Shown here: positions 39,801 to 47,014 of the stretch, one piece after another
Layout: the number at the start of each line of letters is the position of its first letter
Position numbering within the stretch: the first letter of the stretch is position 1
Source of the DNA: JAKVAV01 sp047632755
GTDB lineage: Bacteria > Bacteroidota > Bacteroidia > Flavobacteriales_D > Cryomorphaceae
NCBI GenBank assembly: GCA_047632755.1
Contig: JBLIDT010000001.1
Coordinates: 248,001-312,000 of the forward strand
DNA: 64,000 bases
Reading direction: 5' to 3'
The notes under the pieces: generated by a model
What the model saw: only the letters and a program-made list of their open reading frames with translations
What the model was told of the DNA's origin: nothing
Database searches by the model: none
Made by a program: the position numbers and the translations under genes

Positions 39801-39824
39801 CGCTCCCTTGACATCAAAATGCAT
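36807..39824 (-). CDS. Large T9SS cargo with P-domain, PKD-like and type B sorting domains
   Basis: A 1,005-residue secreted protein: signal peptide (KGALVLLLAVALNSVSAQ), an N-terminal beta-rich domain with GVGTGGELLGAF, a PKD-like domain (CNFIWDMGNGDVFEG), then a proprotein-convertase P domain (VCLNMEHTYLGDLEAWLTCP and GDWTITIRDNIGADNG, about 355-505), further Ig-like domains, and a C-terminal type B T9SS sorting domain (IPNIVTPNGDGLNDLFQV, FNRWGQEVF). There is no protease domain, so the P domain is likely used for binding or stability. It follows a small secreted-protein gene by 14 bp. Substrate unknown. Confidence 0.88.
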   Translation of the reverse strand: MHFDVKGALVLLLAVALNSVSAQELIPISDGGTVESTNCDNPIYITDSNADDGNYLPGETYQITACLNTLVGDSVQIIMIPQINGNDTLNLWDVDGNSTLFIYAGVGTGGELLGAFNSITDPDGVFLTTTVPCVTFVWESGENSSGEGFLAQINCLRELQPFNLSVFIDPPFGLSTDTFPDIGLDENVITFCFGDTLNFTANPSFPLSDATGDGYEQLAAECNFIWDMGNGDVFEGIFLNTLTYSYPEPGGYLATITLIDVEGQVERYEAYLLMAPRPIFSNIVFGDTLCLGDTTVITGGILFPDTVGVSPSTSIVQPNYDFTDSRFLPDGNGEEYQTTIEIEGYLEDPVISQPGDLVNVCLNMEHTYLGDLEAWLTCPNGQTALLFDGFGGAGGYPGNGFGGGLTFLGDANDDGTETEGIGFDYCFSDDGALQAMAEEFASGNTVPVSSFPPGGNAMISGTYLPAEEFETSFNGCPLNGDWTITIRDNIGADNGYIFNWGMEFGPDFELDTIYYTPEIVNTFWVEDEDIVFNSDTSITIVPSNEGNNAFTFVVEDSFGCIHDTTFFVYVRPLPIFSSNIACFLIDSLNPNNDPDGGVYEVLDLPTETAELIFSNENEFGFTTITATEFGVYNLEYTENNCGYTSQAEIDFRPVPQIQPFFEDTVLCGGSSILYDAGPQEANSGNFFINWTQDGGTYNTTDYSTTVSSSGEIILTITGFCGTAADTSNVTAIEVNFEGDTICGLVPRFRAVEVVPESIGGSWTTDDDGIIFSAPDAIVTEIIAPEFGDYLITYTDVRCPNDAVTRNFKWFEQPDLTILPENPIFCFEDDSLNLTAVLQGAGNGSYFWELAPINPGALTPTTDFDFDQFQNFPPLSFEPVESYMATVFTFDEYGRCPEPGRDTLIFTPIACIYNIPNIVTPNGDGLNDLFQVQFVEFFPGASLAVFNRWGQEVFSSSSYDQYQAENKGWDPDDLPGGVYFYELKLPSVDKIETGNLTIITEEGSEQ

Positions 39825-39838
39825 AGAATAAGATTTGA

Positions 39839-40228
39839 TTATTGTTGTGATGAGCGAATTCGCGAAAATTCTTTGCTGAACTGAGTATTGGATTTCAAGA
39901 CGAGGTATTGACTCATCCCCTTTATTCTATAAACGTTGGATTTATTTCGATCCATAGCGATGTCTAAATCCAAGATGTTGAAATTTTCCAAATCCTTAAT
40001 TTTGACTACTTCCCCTGACATCATCGTTTTTCCCGTCGCTTCGCCATCTACAATCGTGTAGCTATGGTCGAGGTAATAGGTCCAGTACTCAATGGTAGAA
40101 GGCTGATTTTCATTTAGCTCAGCAATTCGATCTTCAGAATATCGGGCTAAAAGTCTCTGATCGAATTGCGATTGGCCCATAGAGCCAATACAAATGGTTA
40201 AAACCACCAGGGTAAATAAGGTTTTCAT
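39839..40228 (-). CDS. Small secreted protein of unknown function
   Basis: About 129 residues with a clear signal peptide (MKTLFTLVVLTICIGSMGQ) beginning at 40228; the longer frame to 40276 would place 16 residues, partly inside the promoter region, before it. The mature part, including IEYWTYYLDHSYTIVDGE, resembles no family I can name. It is cotranscribed with the P-domain cargo gene and has its own perfect promoter element at 40273. Confidence 0.75.
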   Translation of the reverse strand: MKTLFTLVVLTICIGSMGQSQFDQRLLARYSEDRIAELNENQPSTIEYWTYYLDHSYTIVDGEATGKTMMSGEVVKIKDLENFNILDLDIAMDRNKSNVYRIKGMSQYLVLKSNTQFSKEFSRIRSSQQ

Positions 40229-40272
40229 AATAGTATTGACGTAAGTTGTACAGTTTGCGTTGCCACAGATTC

Positions 40273-40281
40273 GCAAATATA
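40273..40281 (-). promoter_or_regulatory. -7 promoter element of the small secreted protein and P-domain cargo
   Basis: TATATTTGC on the minus strand is a full match to TAnnTTTGY, about 45 bp before the ATG at 40228, inside the otherwise longer frame. This supports the shorter start. Confidence 0.6.
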
Positions 40282-40436
40282 GTAAGATAGTAACATTGAC
40301 GACTTAATGCCTAGGTCTATCAATGTCTTCTTGGAACGTTATTTTCTTCACTATGAAATTCTCAACTACTCGATGGGACTGAATTGATCAAATTTCCGCA
40401 TCGCTTTTTCCTTAGGACATTCCAAGCCAAAAAGCG

Positions 40437-40445
40437 TATTTTTGC
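40437..40445 (+). promoter_or_regulatory. -7 promoter element of lepA
   Basis: TATTTTTGC is a full match to TAnnTTTGY, 16 bp before the lepA ATG. Confidence 0.6.
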
Positions 40446-40461
40446 ATTCGATTTATAAGGT

Positions 40462-42249
40462 ATGAAGAACATCCGAAATTTCTGCATCATCGCTCACATT
40501 GATCATGGTAAAAGTACACTGGCTGATAGGCTGTTACACTTTACTGGAACCATCTCTGATCGAGAGCTTCAAGAGCAAACGCTCGATGATATGGACTTGG
40601 AGCGCGAGAGAGGAATAACCATCAAGAGTCACGCGATTCAGATGGACTATGAGTTTGAGGGGGAGAAGTATGTTCTGAACCTGATAGACACGCCTGGTCA
40701 CGTAGATTTCTCCTACGAGGTGTCTCGATCTATTGCCGCTTGTGAAGGGGCTTTGCTTATTGTCGATGCTACACAGGGTATCCAAGCGCAGACTATTTCA
40801 AATCTTTATTTGGCCTTAGAGGCCGATTTAGAAATCGTCCCCATCCTCAACAAGATGGATTTGGATAGCGCCATGGCCGAGGAGGTGACCGATCAGATCG
40901 TCGATTTAATTGGCTGCAGGCCTGAAGATGTTATTCCGGCAAGTGGAAAAACAGGATTGGGTGTAGAAGCTATTCTAAAAGCGGTTATCGATCGTGTGCC
41001 TGCCCCTAAGGGCGATACTGAAGCTCCACTTCAAGCCATGATCTTTGATTCGGTTTTCAACTCTTTTCGAGGAATCATAGCTTACTTCCGAATCAGGAAT
41101 GGAAGCATCAAGAAAGGCGACGAGGTCATGTTTGTCAATACAGGCAAAAAGTACTTTGCCGATGAAATCGGTACGCTCAAGCTCAATATGCTGCCCAAGA
41201 AAGAACTCAGTGCGGGTGATGTAGGATATATCATTTCTGGAATCAAGAAGGCGAAGGAGGTTAAAGTTGGAGATACCATTACGCTGGTTAGCAATCCATG
41301 CACCGAGGTCGTAAAGGGTTTCGAAGATGTGAAGCCGATGGTCTTTGCAGGAATCTATCCGGTAGATACGGATGAGTACGAAGAGCTTCGTGCGTCTTTG
41401 GAAAAATTGCAACTCAACGATGCTTCTTTGGTTTACGAGCCAGAATCATCGATGGCACTTGGTTTTGGTTTCCGTTGTGGATTCTTAGGAATGCTGCACA
41501 TGGAGATCGTTCAAGAGCGATTGGAGCGGGAGTTTGACATGACCGTAATCACCACCGTACCAAACGTGGGCTATATCGCCACGACTACGGACGGAAAGAC
41601 ATTTAATGTGAACAACCCTTCCGAATTGCCCGACCCATCCAATATGGATAAGGTGGAAGAGCCGTATATCCAGGCGCAGGTAATTACGAAGTCTGACTTT
41701 GTAGGGCAAGTGATGAACCTCTGCATCGAGAAAAGAGGAATCCTAAAGAATCAGATTTACCTCACTTCAGATCGAGTTGAGATTACATTTGAATTGCCTC
41801 TTGGCGAAATTGTATTTGATTTTTACGACAAGCTGAAAACCCTTTCAAAGGGATATGCTTCTTTCGATTACCATCCCATCGGCTATAAAGTGAGCAACTT
41901 GGTAAAGCTTGATATTATGCTAAATGGAGATCCAGTAGATGCTTTGTCTGCTTTGATTCACCGTGACAATGCCTTCGAATTGGGCAAGAAGATTTGCGCA
42001 AAGCTGAGAGAGCTCATCCCAAGACAGCAATTTGAGATTGCAATCCAAGCAGGCATCGGTTCTAAGATTATTGCCCGTGAAACCGTTCGTGCATTAAGAA
42101 AGGATGTAACCGCCAAGTGCTACGGTGGTGACATTACGCGAAAGCGAAAACTTCTTGAAAAGCAGAAGAAAGGGAAGAAGCGTATGCGCCAAGTCGGAAA
42201 TGTTGAGGTGCCACAGCAAGCGTTTTTAGCGGTGCTGCAGTTGGACTAG
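40462..42249 (+). CDS. lepA: Elongation factor 4 (LepA)
   Basis: A ribosome-associated GTPase of 595 residues with the normal LepA length. GTPase motifs are in place: AHIDHGKSTLADRLL (G1), RGITIK (G2), DTPGHVDF (G3), NKMDL (G4). The C-terminal domain specific to LepA is complete (GGDITRKRKLLEKQKKGKKR, ending VPQQAFLAVLQLD). It stands alone downstream of a promoter element. Confidence 0.97.
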   Translation: MKNIRNFCIIAHIDHGKSTLADRLLHFTGTISDRELQEQTLDDMDLERERGITIKSHAIQMDYEFEGEKYVLNLIDTPGHVDFSYEVSRSIAACEGALLIVDATQGIQAQTISNLYLALEADLEIVPILNKMDLDSAMAEEVTDQIVDLIGCRPEDVIPASGKTGLGVEAILKAVIDRVPAPKGDTEAPLQAMIFDSVFNSFRGIIAYFRIRNGSIKKGDEVMFVNTGKKYFADEIGTLKLNMLPKKELSAGDVGYIISGIKKAKEVKVGDTITLVSNPCTEVVKGFEDVKPMVFAGIYPVDTDEYEELRASLEKLQLNDASLVYEPESSMALGFGFRCGFLGMLHMEIVQERLEREFDMTVITTVPNVGYIATTTDGKTFNVNNPSELPDPSNMDKVEEPYIQAQVITKSDFVGQVMNLCIEKRGILKNQIYLTSDRVEITFELPLGEIVFDFYDKLKTLSKGYASFDYHPIGYKVSNLVKLDIMLNGDPVDALSALIHRDNAFELGKKICAKLRELIPRQQFEIAIQAGIGSKIIARETVRALRKDVTAKCYGGDITRKRKLLEKQKKGKKRMRQVGNVEVPQQAFLAVLQLD

Positions 42250-42290
42250 AAGACTTTACCCAATATTTTTTCTTTTTCTTTGACGAGCGA

Positions 42291-42320
42291 GTAACTTTTC
42301 GGACACCCTGTCCGTCACAC
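42291..42320 (+). promoter_or_regulatory. ECF-type promoter of the sigma/anti-sigma operon
   Basis: GTAACTTTT as a -35-like block and CCGTCACAC as a -10-like block, 13 bp apart. The same arrangement occurs before the barrel gene at 44127, 24 of 30 bases identical and with equal spacing. Position 24 bp before the sigma ATG suggests autoregulation. Confidence 0.75.
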
Positions 42321-42343
42321 ACTCGATACCCTCTGATAAGCCT

Positions 42344-42829
42344 ATGACGGTTGATGACTATAACCAATGTGTTGATGCCCACGCTGACGGGCTGTACCGC
42401 TTTATGCTAAAGCATACCCGCGATACAGAACAAGCCCGCGACTTGGTCCAGGAAGCCTTCGCCAAGATGTGGCTGAAGGTGGAAGAGGTCAATGCGGAAA
42501 AGGCAAAGAGCTATCTATTCTCGACGGGGTATCACACGATGATCGATCAAATAAGAAGAGACAAGAAAAAAGGAAACTTTAGTGAGGTGGAAGCGCAGAA
42601 GCTTTCGCACAGCAACCAGTACTCAGACCTAAACGAAATATTACACGAGGCGCTGGAGACTTTGCCCGACAGGCAAAAGTCAGTAGTGTTGCTCAGAGAT
42701 TACGAAGGATACAGCTACCAAGAAATTGGAGAGATTACTTCCATGTCTGAGAGTCAAGTGAAGGTTTACATCTTCCGTGCCCGGAAAGCACTGAAAAAAT
42801 ACATCGGCAGTATTGAAGCCGTGATTTAA
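42344..42829 (+). CDS. ECF RNA polymerase sigma factor
   Basis: A 161-residue sigma-70-like protein with region 2 (about 8-75: AHADGLYRFMLKHTRDTEQA, LVQEAFAKMWLK) and region 4 (about 100-155: LPDRQKSVVLLRDYEGYSYQ, EIGEITSMSESQVKVYIFRA). There is no region 3 or 1.1, as in ECF factors. Its stop overlaps the ATG of the anti-sigma candidate by 1 base. The same promoter-like sequence lies before it and before the barrel gene, so it probably transcribes itself and that gene. Confidence 0.93.
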   Translation: MTVDDYNQCVDAHADGLYRFMLKHTRDTEQARDLVQEAFAKMWLKVEEVNAEKAKSYLFSTGYHTMIDQIRRDKKKGNFSEVEAQKLSHSNQYSDLNEILHEALETLPDRQKSVVLLRDYEGYSYQEIGEITSMSESQVKVYIFRARKALKKYIGSIEAVI

Positions 42830-44130
42830 TGGAAAAAATTACTCGACATAACTACGAATCTTTCTTCCTCGACTACCTCGAGGGTGAGTTGAGTGATGAG
42901 CTTAAAAAGGAGCTGGAAGTTTTTTTAGCCCAGAATCCCGATTTGGCGGAGGAGTTGGAAGAATTCGAAAGTGTTTCACTCAAACCAGAGGCTACTTCAT
43001 CGACATGGAATGATTTGAAAGTTCCATCACTCGAAGACTTAGTCAAGAACGAATCCTTAAGAGAGCAGTTGTACTTCAGGTGTGCTGAGGTGCAGGCAAA
43101 TGTTCACGATGAGAGACTCTTGGTAGAGTTGCTCTCCCTCAATCAATTCAAAGAGGAATATGCGCTTTGGACAACATTAAAACTGGTTTCTACGGCAGAG
43201 TCGGTGAATCGAGAAGGGCTTTATCAATTGCCCTTGTTGCTTCCGGTCACTTCGGCCAATTATGAGGATTTCTTAATTGCTCGAACTGAGGGCATTCTTT
43301 CTGAGCAAGAAAATCAAGCACTCGAGAGTTATGTTTCGGGAATCAAAGGAGGAGAAAAGGATTTGGCCTTAGCCGATTCCTTGAGGCTGGAAGGCCCCAA
43401 AGGTGTTTTCTATCCTTACAAAAACGATCTCAAAAAGAAAAAGAAAGGGCTCGTGCTGTTTTATCGAGCAGCAGCTGTATTGCTCTTATTGGGACTGAGT
43501 GCATCCGTATTTACGCTGCTCAATCAGGATGGGTCTATTGATTCGAAATATGCTCAAAGAGAAGCCATTCAGTCGGCTCCGGATAGTTTGAAGGGCTCGG
43601 AATACGAAGTAGAGATAGGTAAGGACTCCATTCCCACAGAAAACAAAGCCGAACGATACCAACTCGAAGAGTGGGAAATACGTGAACCTGACCCTGTCTT
43701 TGTAGCAGATAAAGTTGAGCCAAAAATCAATCAGGAGATTAAACCCCAAGTACCCTCTATAGAAGAAGATTTTGATGAGGTAGAATATGCCGAGGTTGAA
43801 TCGATTGAGAATATAGAGCAAGAACAAATTCAACTTCCTGAACCCAACGTCGAAATGCCCGATACGGATGAAATGATTTTGGCTGAAGCAGTTCCTGAAG
43901 CGGAGTATCAAACCATCGGGGAAGTAGCACAAAACCGCGTAGCCGATCAACTCAACCTTTCGGACAGTGAGAAAGATGAATTGGCACTAAGCGTGGCCAA
44001 ACGAATAGCTCAAAAAGCAGGGGAGGCATTGGACTCTGAAGTGAAAAAAGAAATAGATGAAGATGCTGATAGACTGACTTATTCACTTAGAATCGGCGGA
44101 TTTAAGCTTTCTCATTCCAAGTCAAAGTAA
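42829..44130 (+). CDS. Membrane-anchored anti-sigma factor candidate
   Basis: A 433-residue protein with one transmembrane segment (about 207-231, after KKKKKGLVLFYR). The cytoplasmic part holds two copies of one module: NYESFFLDYLEGELSDE (from residue 9) and NYEDFLIARTEGILSEQ (from residue 144), each followed by an acidic or leucine-rich helix. The periplasmic half is long, acidic and low in complexity (VEYAEVESIENIEQEQIQLP), ending in a helical tail. There is no HxxxCxxC zinc motif. Its overlap with the sigma gene makes an anti-sigma role very likely; the signal is unknown. The stop codon lies inside the next promoter. Confidence 0.8.
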   Translation: MEKITRHNYESFFLDYLEGELSDELKKELEVFLAQNPDLAEELEEFESVSLKPEATSSTWNDLKVPSLEDLVKNESLREQLYFRCAEVQANVHDERLLVELLSLNQFKEEYALWTTLKLVSTAESVNREGLYQLPLLLPVTSANYEDFLIARTEGILSEQENQALESYVSGIKGGEKDLALADSLRLEGPKGVFYPYKNDLKKKKKGLVLFYRAAAVLLLLGLSASVFTLLNQDGSIDSKYAQREAIQSAPDSLKGSEYEVEIGKDSIPTENKAERYQLEEWEIREPDPVFVADKVEPKINQEIKPQVPSIEEDFDEVEYAEVESIENIEQEQIQLPEPNVEMPDTDEMILAEAVPEAEYQTIGEVAQNRVADQLNLSDSEKDELALSVAKRIAQKAGEALDSEVKKEIDEDADRLTYSLRIGGFKLSHSKSK

Positions 44131-44156
44131 CTTTTTGCCACCCCTATCCGTCACAC
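44127..44156 (+). promoter_or_regulatory. ECF-type promoter of the beta-barrel gene
   Basis: Repeats the -35-like GTAACTTTT and -10-like CCGTCACAC of the sigma promoter with equal spacing. Its TAA doubles as the stop codon of the anti-sigma gene (44128-44130). It lies 25 bp before the barrel ATG. Confidence 0.75.
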
Positions 44157-44181
44157 TTTTGAATACCGAAAACCATAGAAT

Positions 44182-45087
44182 ATGAAAACGATAATATACA
44201 CTCTAGCACTGCTTGTTTGCATGGTAGCTTCTGCTCAAGAGCCAGAGAAGGCAGACACCAGTTTTAAAACAACTCCTTCCGTTTCACTTAAAGTTGGCGA
44301 TGATGGTCTTGAGGTGAAAGGTCAGAATGAAGATGGTTCTTATACCGATACTACGAGAATCGAACTCAAGAATTCTTACATCACTATTGTAAGCAAATCT
44401 GAATCTGATCAAGAAGATGATGACGATGATGACTGGGATGACTGGAGTAAGCCCAAGTACAAACTCACGTGGTGGAATGGAATTGACTTAGGTGTGAATG
44501 GAATTCTTAATGAGGATTATGGATCAAATTTGTCTGATGACCCTTTATCGGGCATGCTCGAACCAAAACTCGGAAGTTCACGATACATCGCTTTAAACAT
44601 GGCCCAGGTTAAAGGACGAATAGTAAAAGACTATGTTGGGATTGTTTCAGGATTGACCATCCAAAGTTACAATTGGAAGTTCTCAGGATCGAATGAATTG
44701 AACCTTAATAGTGACACTATGATCACTCCGACTGTCGACAAAAACGTTAGTAAGAATAAACTTCGCGCTACTTATATTGGTATTCCTGTCCTTCTAGAGT
44801 TTAATACGTCGCTCGATCCCAAAAAAGCATTTCACATCACCGCAGGAGTTGTGGGTAAGGTGAGAATTGGAAATATGTACAAGCAGAAATTTTCCCTCGA
44901 TGGAAATGACAATAAAGCTTCTTTGAAAGGAGATTTGGGTCTAAATCGTTGGGCTGCAGATGCCACTCTTCGAGTCGGTTACCGCAAATTGACCTTCTTC
45001 GGTCAAGTTGGATTACTGCCTTTATTTGACAACAATGGCACCGATGACGTTTATCCTTTTGCCGTTGGTCTTTTTATTAAGACTTAA
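44182..45087 (+). CDS. Outer membrane beta-barrel protein of the ECF regulon
   Basis: A 301-residue protein with signal peptide (MKTIIYTLALLVCMVASAQ), a beta-rich segment, an Asp/Trp run (DDDDDDWDDWSK, about 80-90), then a barrel-like domain that resembles PorT-type outer membrane proteins (alternating aromatic and polar strands, ending AVGLFIKT). Likely a target of the sigma factor upstream because the same promoter precedes it. The acidic run could bind calcium, but this is only a guess from composition. Followed by a hairpin terminator. Confidence 0.8.
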   Translation: MKTIIYTLALLVCMVASAQEPEKADTSFKTTPSVSLKVGDDGLEVKGQNEDGSYTDTTRIELKNSYITIVSKSESDQEDDDDDDWDDWSKPKYKLTWWNGIDLGVNGILNEDYGSNLSDDPLSGMLEPKLGSSRYIALNMAQVKGRIVKDYVGIVSGLTIQSYNWKFSGSNELNLNSDTMITPTVDKNVSKNKLRATYIGIPVLLEFNTSLDPKKAFHITAGVVGKVRIGNMYKQKFSLDGNDNKASLKGDLGLNRWAADATLRVGYRKLTFFGQVGLLPLFDNNGTDDVYPFAVGLFIKT

Positions 45088-45116
45088 ACAAGAAGTAAGA
45101 AATTGAAATGAGACTT

Positions 45117-45146
45117 AAAGTGCGAGCGAAAGCTTGCACTTTTTTA
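45117..45146 (+). terminator. Terminator after the ECF-regulated barrel gene
   Basis: An 11-bp stem (AAAGTGCGAGC, loop GAAA, GCTTGCACTTT, with one G-T pair) is followed by a T run, between convergent genes. Confidence 0.8.
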
Positions 45147-45446
45147 TTTCTGGTCAGGGTTTTCCACCACCTTGGGCACCTTGAAGTAGAAGCCATCATG
45201 CTCGGGAGCATTTTTAAGTGCCTCCTTTTGCGACAGCTCTTCGCTAACGACATCCTCTCGGAACTTATTCTTCTCTTCATTCACATGAATTAAAGGTTCT
45301 ACTCCCTCCGTGTCAAGTTCGTTCAGTTGCTCTACAAAAGCGAGCATCCGTGTGAGGTCTTTCTTGATTCTTTCTTTCGACTCTTCGTCAAATTCCAGTT
45401 TAGAAAGGTTGGCAAGTTTATCGATCAATGCATTGTCCACAATCAT
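45144..45446 (-). CDS. gatC: Asp-tRNA(Asn)/Glu-tRNA(Gln) amidotransferase subunit C
   Basis: The small subunit of the GatCAB complex. The 100 residues include IDKLANLSKLEFDEESKERI and the tail PEHDGFYFKVPKVVE, typical of GatC. The open frame extends to 45764, but that part is antisense to trpS; the ATG at 45446 gives a normal GatC length and sits just after a promoter element. gatA and gatB are not in the window. Divergent from trpS. Confidence 0.94.
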   Translation of the reverse strand: MIVDNALIDKLANLSKLEFDEESKERIKKDLTRMLAFVEQLNELDTEGVEPLIHVNEEKNKFREDVVSEELSQKEALKNAPEHDGFYFKVPKVVENPDQK

Positions 45447-45450
45447 GGCG

Positions 45451-45459
45451 ACAAATTTA
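45451..45459 (-). promoter_or_regulatory. -7 promoter element of gatC
   Basis: TAAATTTGT on the minus strand is a full match to TAnnTTTGY, only 4 bp before the ATG, so the message should have almost no leader. Confidence 0.55.
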
Positions 45460-45518
45460 AGGAAAACCATCTTGTGATAAAGGTTAAGACTTACTGAAGT
45501 TGAAGAACTTGAAATCCC

Positions 45519-45527
45519 TAGATTTGC
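45519..45527 (+). promoter_or_regulatory. -7 promoter element of trpS
   Basis: TAGATTTGC is a full match to TAnnTTTGY, 7 bp before the ATG. Confidence 0.55.
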
Positions 45528-45534
45528 CAACAAT

Positions 45535-46503
45535 ATGGCAAGAATTTTAACAGGAATACAGAGCACGGGAATTCCCCATTTGGGAAATATTTTGGGGGCA
45601 ATCAAGCCCGCAATTGAACTCGCTAACGAGGGAAGCAATGAGGCTTTTCTATTTATCGCCGACTGGCATTCGCTTACCACAATAAAGGATGCAGAGCTGC
45701 GCAAGTCTAATGTTCGGGCGGTAGCTGCGGCTTGGTTGGCATTCGGTTTGGATACTGAGCGCAATACCTTTTACCGTCAAAGCGATGTGACAGAAGTGGC
45801 AGAGCTTACTTGGTATTTGAACTGTTTTACGCCGTTTCCGATGCTGGCAAACGCGCATAGTTTCAAAGACAAGAGCGAGCGATTGGCAAATGTCAACGCT
45901 GGTCTGTTCACCTATCCTGTTTTAATGGCCGCCGATATTTTGCTCTACAATGCTGAGATCGTTCCTGTAGGGAAAGATCAGCTTCAACACTTGGAGATGA
46001 CCAGAGACATTGCTGGTTCTTTTAACCACCAGTTAGGAGAGACCTTGGTAGTTCCTGAGGCGTCGGTTCAGCAAGAGACAATGTACATACCTGGCACGGA
46101 CGGTCAAAAGATGAGCAAGAGCTATGGAAACTTCATTGATATTTTTCAAACTGATAAAAAGCTTCGGAAGAATGTGATGAAAATCATTACCGATAGCAAA
46201 GGAATGGAAGAGTCGAAAGATCCTGACGCTTGCAACGTGTTCAATATCTATAGAACGATGGCCAGCTTAGAGCAGACTACTGATATGCGGCAGAAATATA
46301 AGGCTGGTGGTTTTGGCTACGGACACGCCAAGCAAGCCTTGTATGAATTGATAGTAGATCGTTTTGGAGAAGAACGAGCAAAATACGATCAGCTGATGTC
46401 TAGCCCATCTGAAATTGAAGATCAACTTGCCTTAGGCGCAGAGAAGGCTAGGATAGTCGCTCGATCAGTTATTGCTAAGGTGAGAGAAAAATTGGGGTAT
46501 TAA
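45535..46503 (+). CDS. trpS: Tryptophanyl-tRNA synthetase
   Basis: Charges tRNA-Trp. A class I synthetase of 322 residues with the TrpRS N-terminus (ILTGIQSTGIPHLGNILGAI, which contains the HIGH-like motif), HSLTT, the LNCFTPFPMLANA region and the KMSKS motif in GQKMSKSYGNFID. Length is standard. Divergent from gatC and closed by a hairpin. Confidence 0.96.
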   Translation: MARILTGIQSTGIPHLGNILGAIKPAIELANEGSNEAFLFIADWHSLTTIKDAELRKSNVRAVAAAWLAFGLDTERNTFYRQSDVTEVAELTWYLNCFTPFPMLANAHSFKDKSERLANVNAGLFTYPVLMAADILLYNAEIVPVGKDQLQHLEMTRDIAGSFNHQLGETLVVPEASVQQETMYIPGTDGQKMSKSYGNFIDIFQTDKKLRKNVMKIITDSKGMEESKDPDACNVFNIYRTMASLEQTTDMRQKYKAGGFGYGHAKQALYELIVDRFGEERAKYDQLMSSPSEIEDQLALGAEKARIVARSVIAKVREKLGY

Positions 46504-46534
46504 AAAAGCCGCCAATCTCAGATTGACGGCTTTT
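46504..46534. terminator. Terminator between trpS and the Spy-like gene
   Basis: Stem of about 15 bp (AAAAGCCGCCAATCT, loop CAG, ATTGACGGCTTTT, one mismatch) flanked by A and T runs between convergent genes; fits termination in both directions. Confidence 0.85.
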
Positions 46535-46552
46535 AGCAAAGATCAACTGCTC

Positions 46553-46906
46553 TTATTTTTCTATTTCGGTTTGTCTCTTCTGGGCTCCTCTTTGTTTTTT
46601 TCCGTCTTTCATTTTGCCCATTTGTTCAGGAGTTAGAATCTCATTTAGGTTGGCCAAATGTTCTTTTCTGATTTTGTTCTTGGTCTCTTTGTCTGCTTCT
46701 TTTCCTCCCGCTTCTTCAAATTTACTGAGCATTTCTTCGTTGGCTACATAAACCAATTTGTACTGATCGTCCGTAAGTTCTAGCTGGGTTTTCATCCGAT
46801 CTGTCAACGTTTCGGCGCTTCGCTCTTCTCTTTGAGTTTGGTCTTGAGCGGCTGAGCTAAGAGCTAGTCCGAAAAGCAGAGCAATCAATAAGAATGTCTT
46901 TTTCAT
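46553..46906 (-). CDS. Small Spy-like secreted protein
   Basis: A 117-residue protein with signal peptide (MKKTFLLIALLFGLALSSAA) and a helical mature part with LTPEQMGKMKDGKK and ELTDDQYKLVYV, like the LTxxQ-type repeats of Spy/CpxP-family periplasmic proteins found widely in Bacteroidetes. It is probably periplasmic. Function is not established here. The C-terminus is very basic and Gln-rich. Confidence 0.8.
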   Translation of the reverse strand: MKKTFLLIALLFGLALSSAAQDQTQREERSAETLTDRMKTQLELTDDQYKLVYVANEEMLSKFEEAGGKEADKETKNKIRKEHLANLNEILTPEQMGKMKDGKKQRGAQKRQTEIEK

Positions 46907-47014
46907 AATCTTTGGAGTTTGGTTCTTTGACCAAGATATGGAAGAATGGTTTAACTAGCACAAAACAATAATAACGGCGCCAATGAGCCTTCTCAACTCG
47001 GATGAATTTCGAGA

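Noticed and set aside
45447..45764. N-terminal extension of gatC
   Set aside because: It is antisense to trpS; normal GatC length and the promoter support the ATG at 45446.
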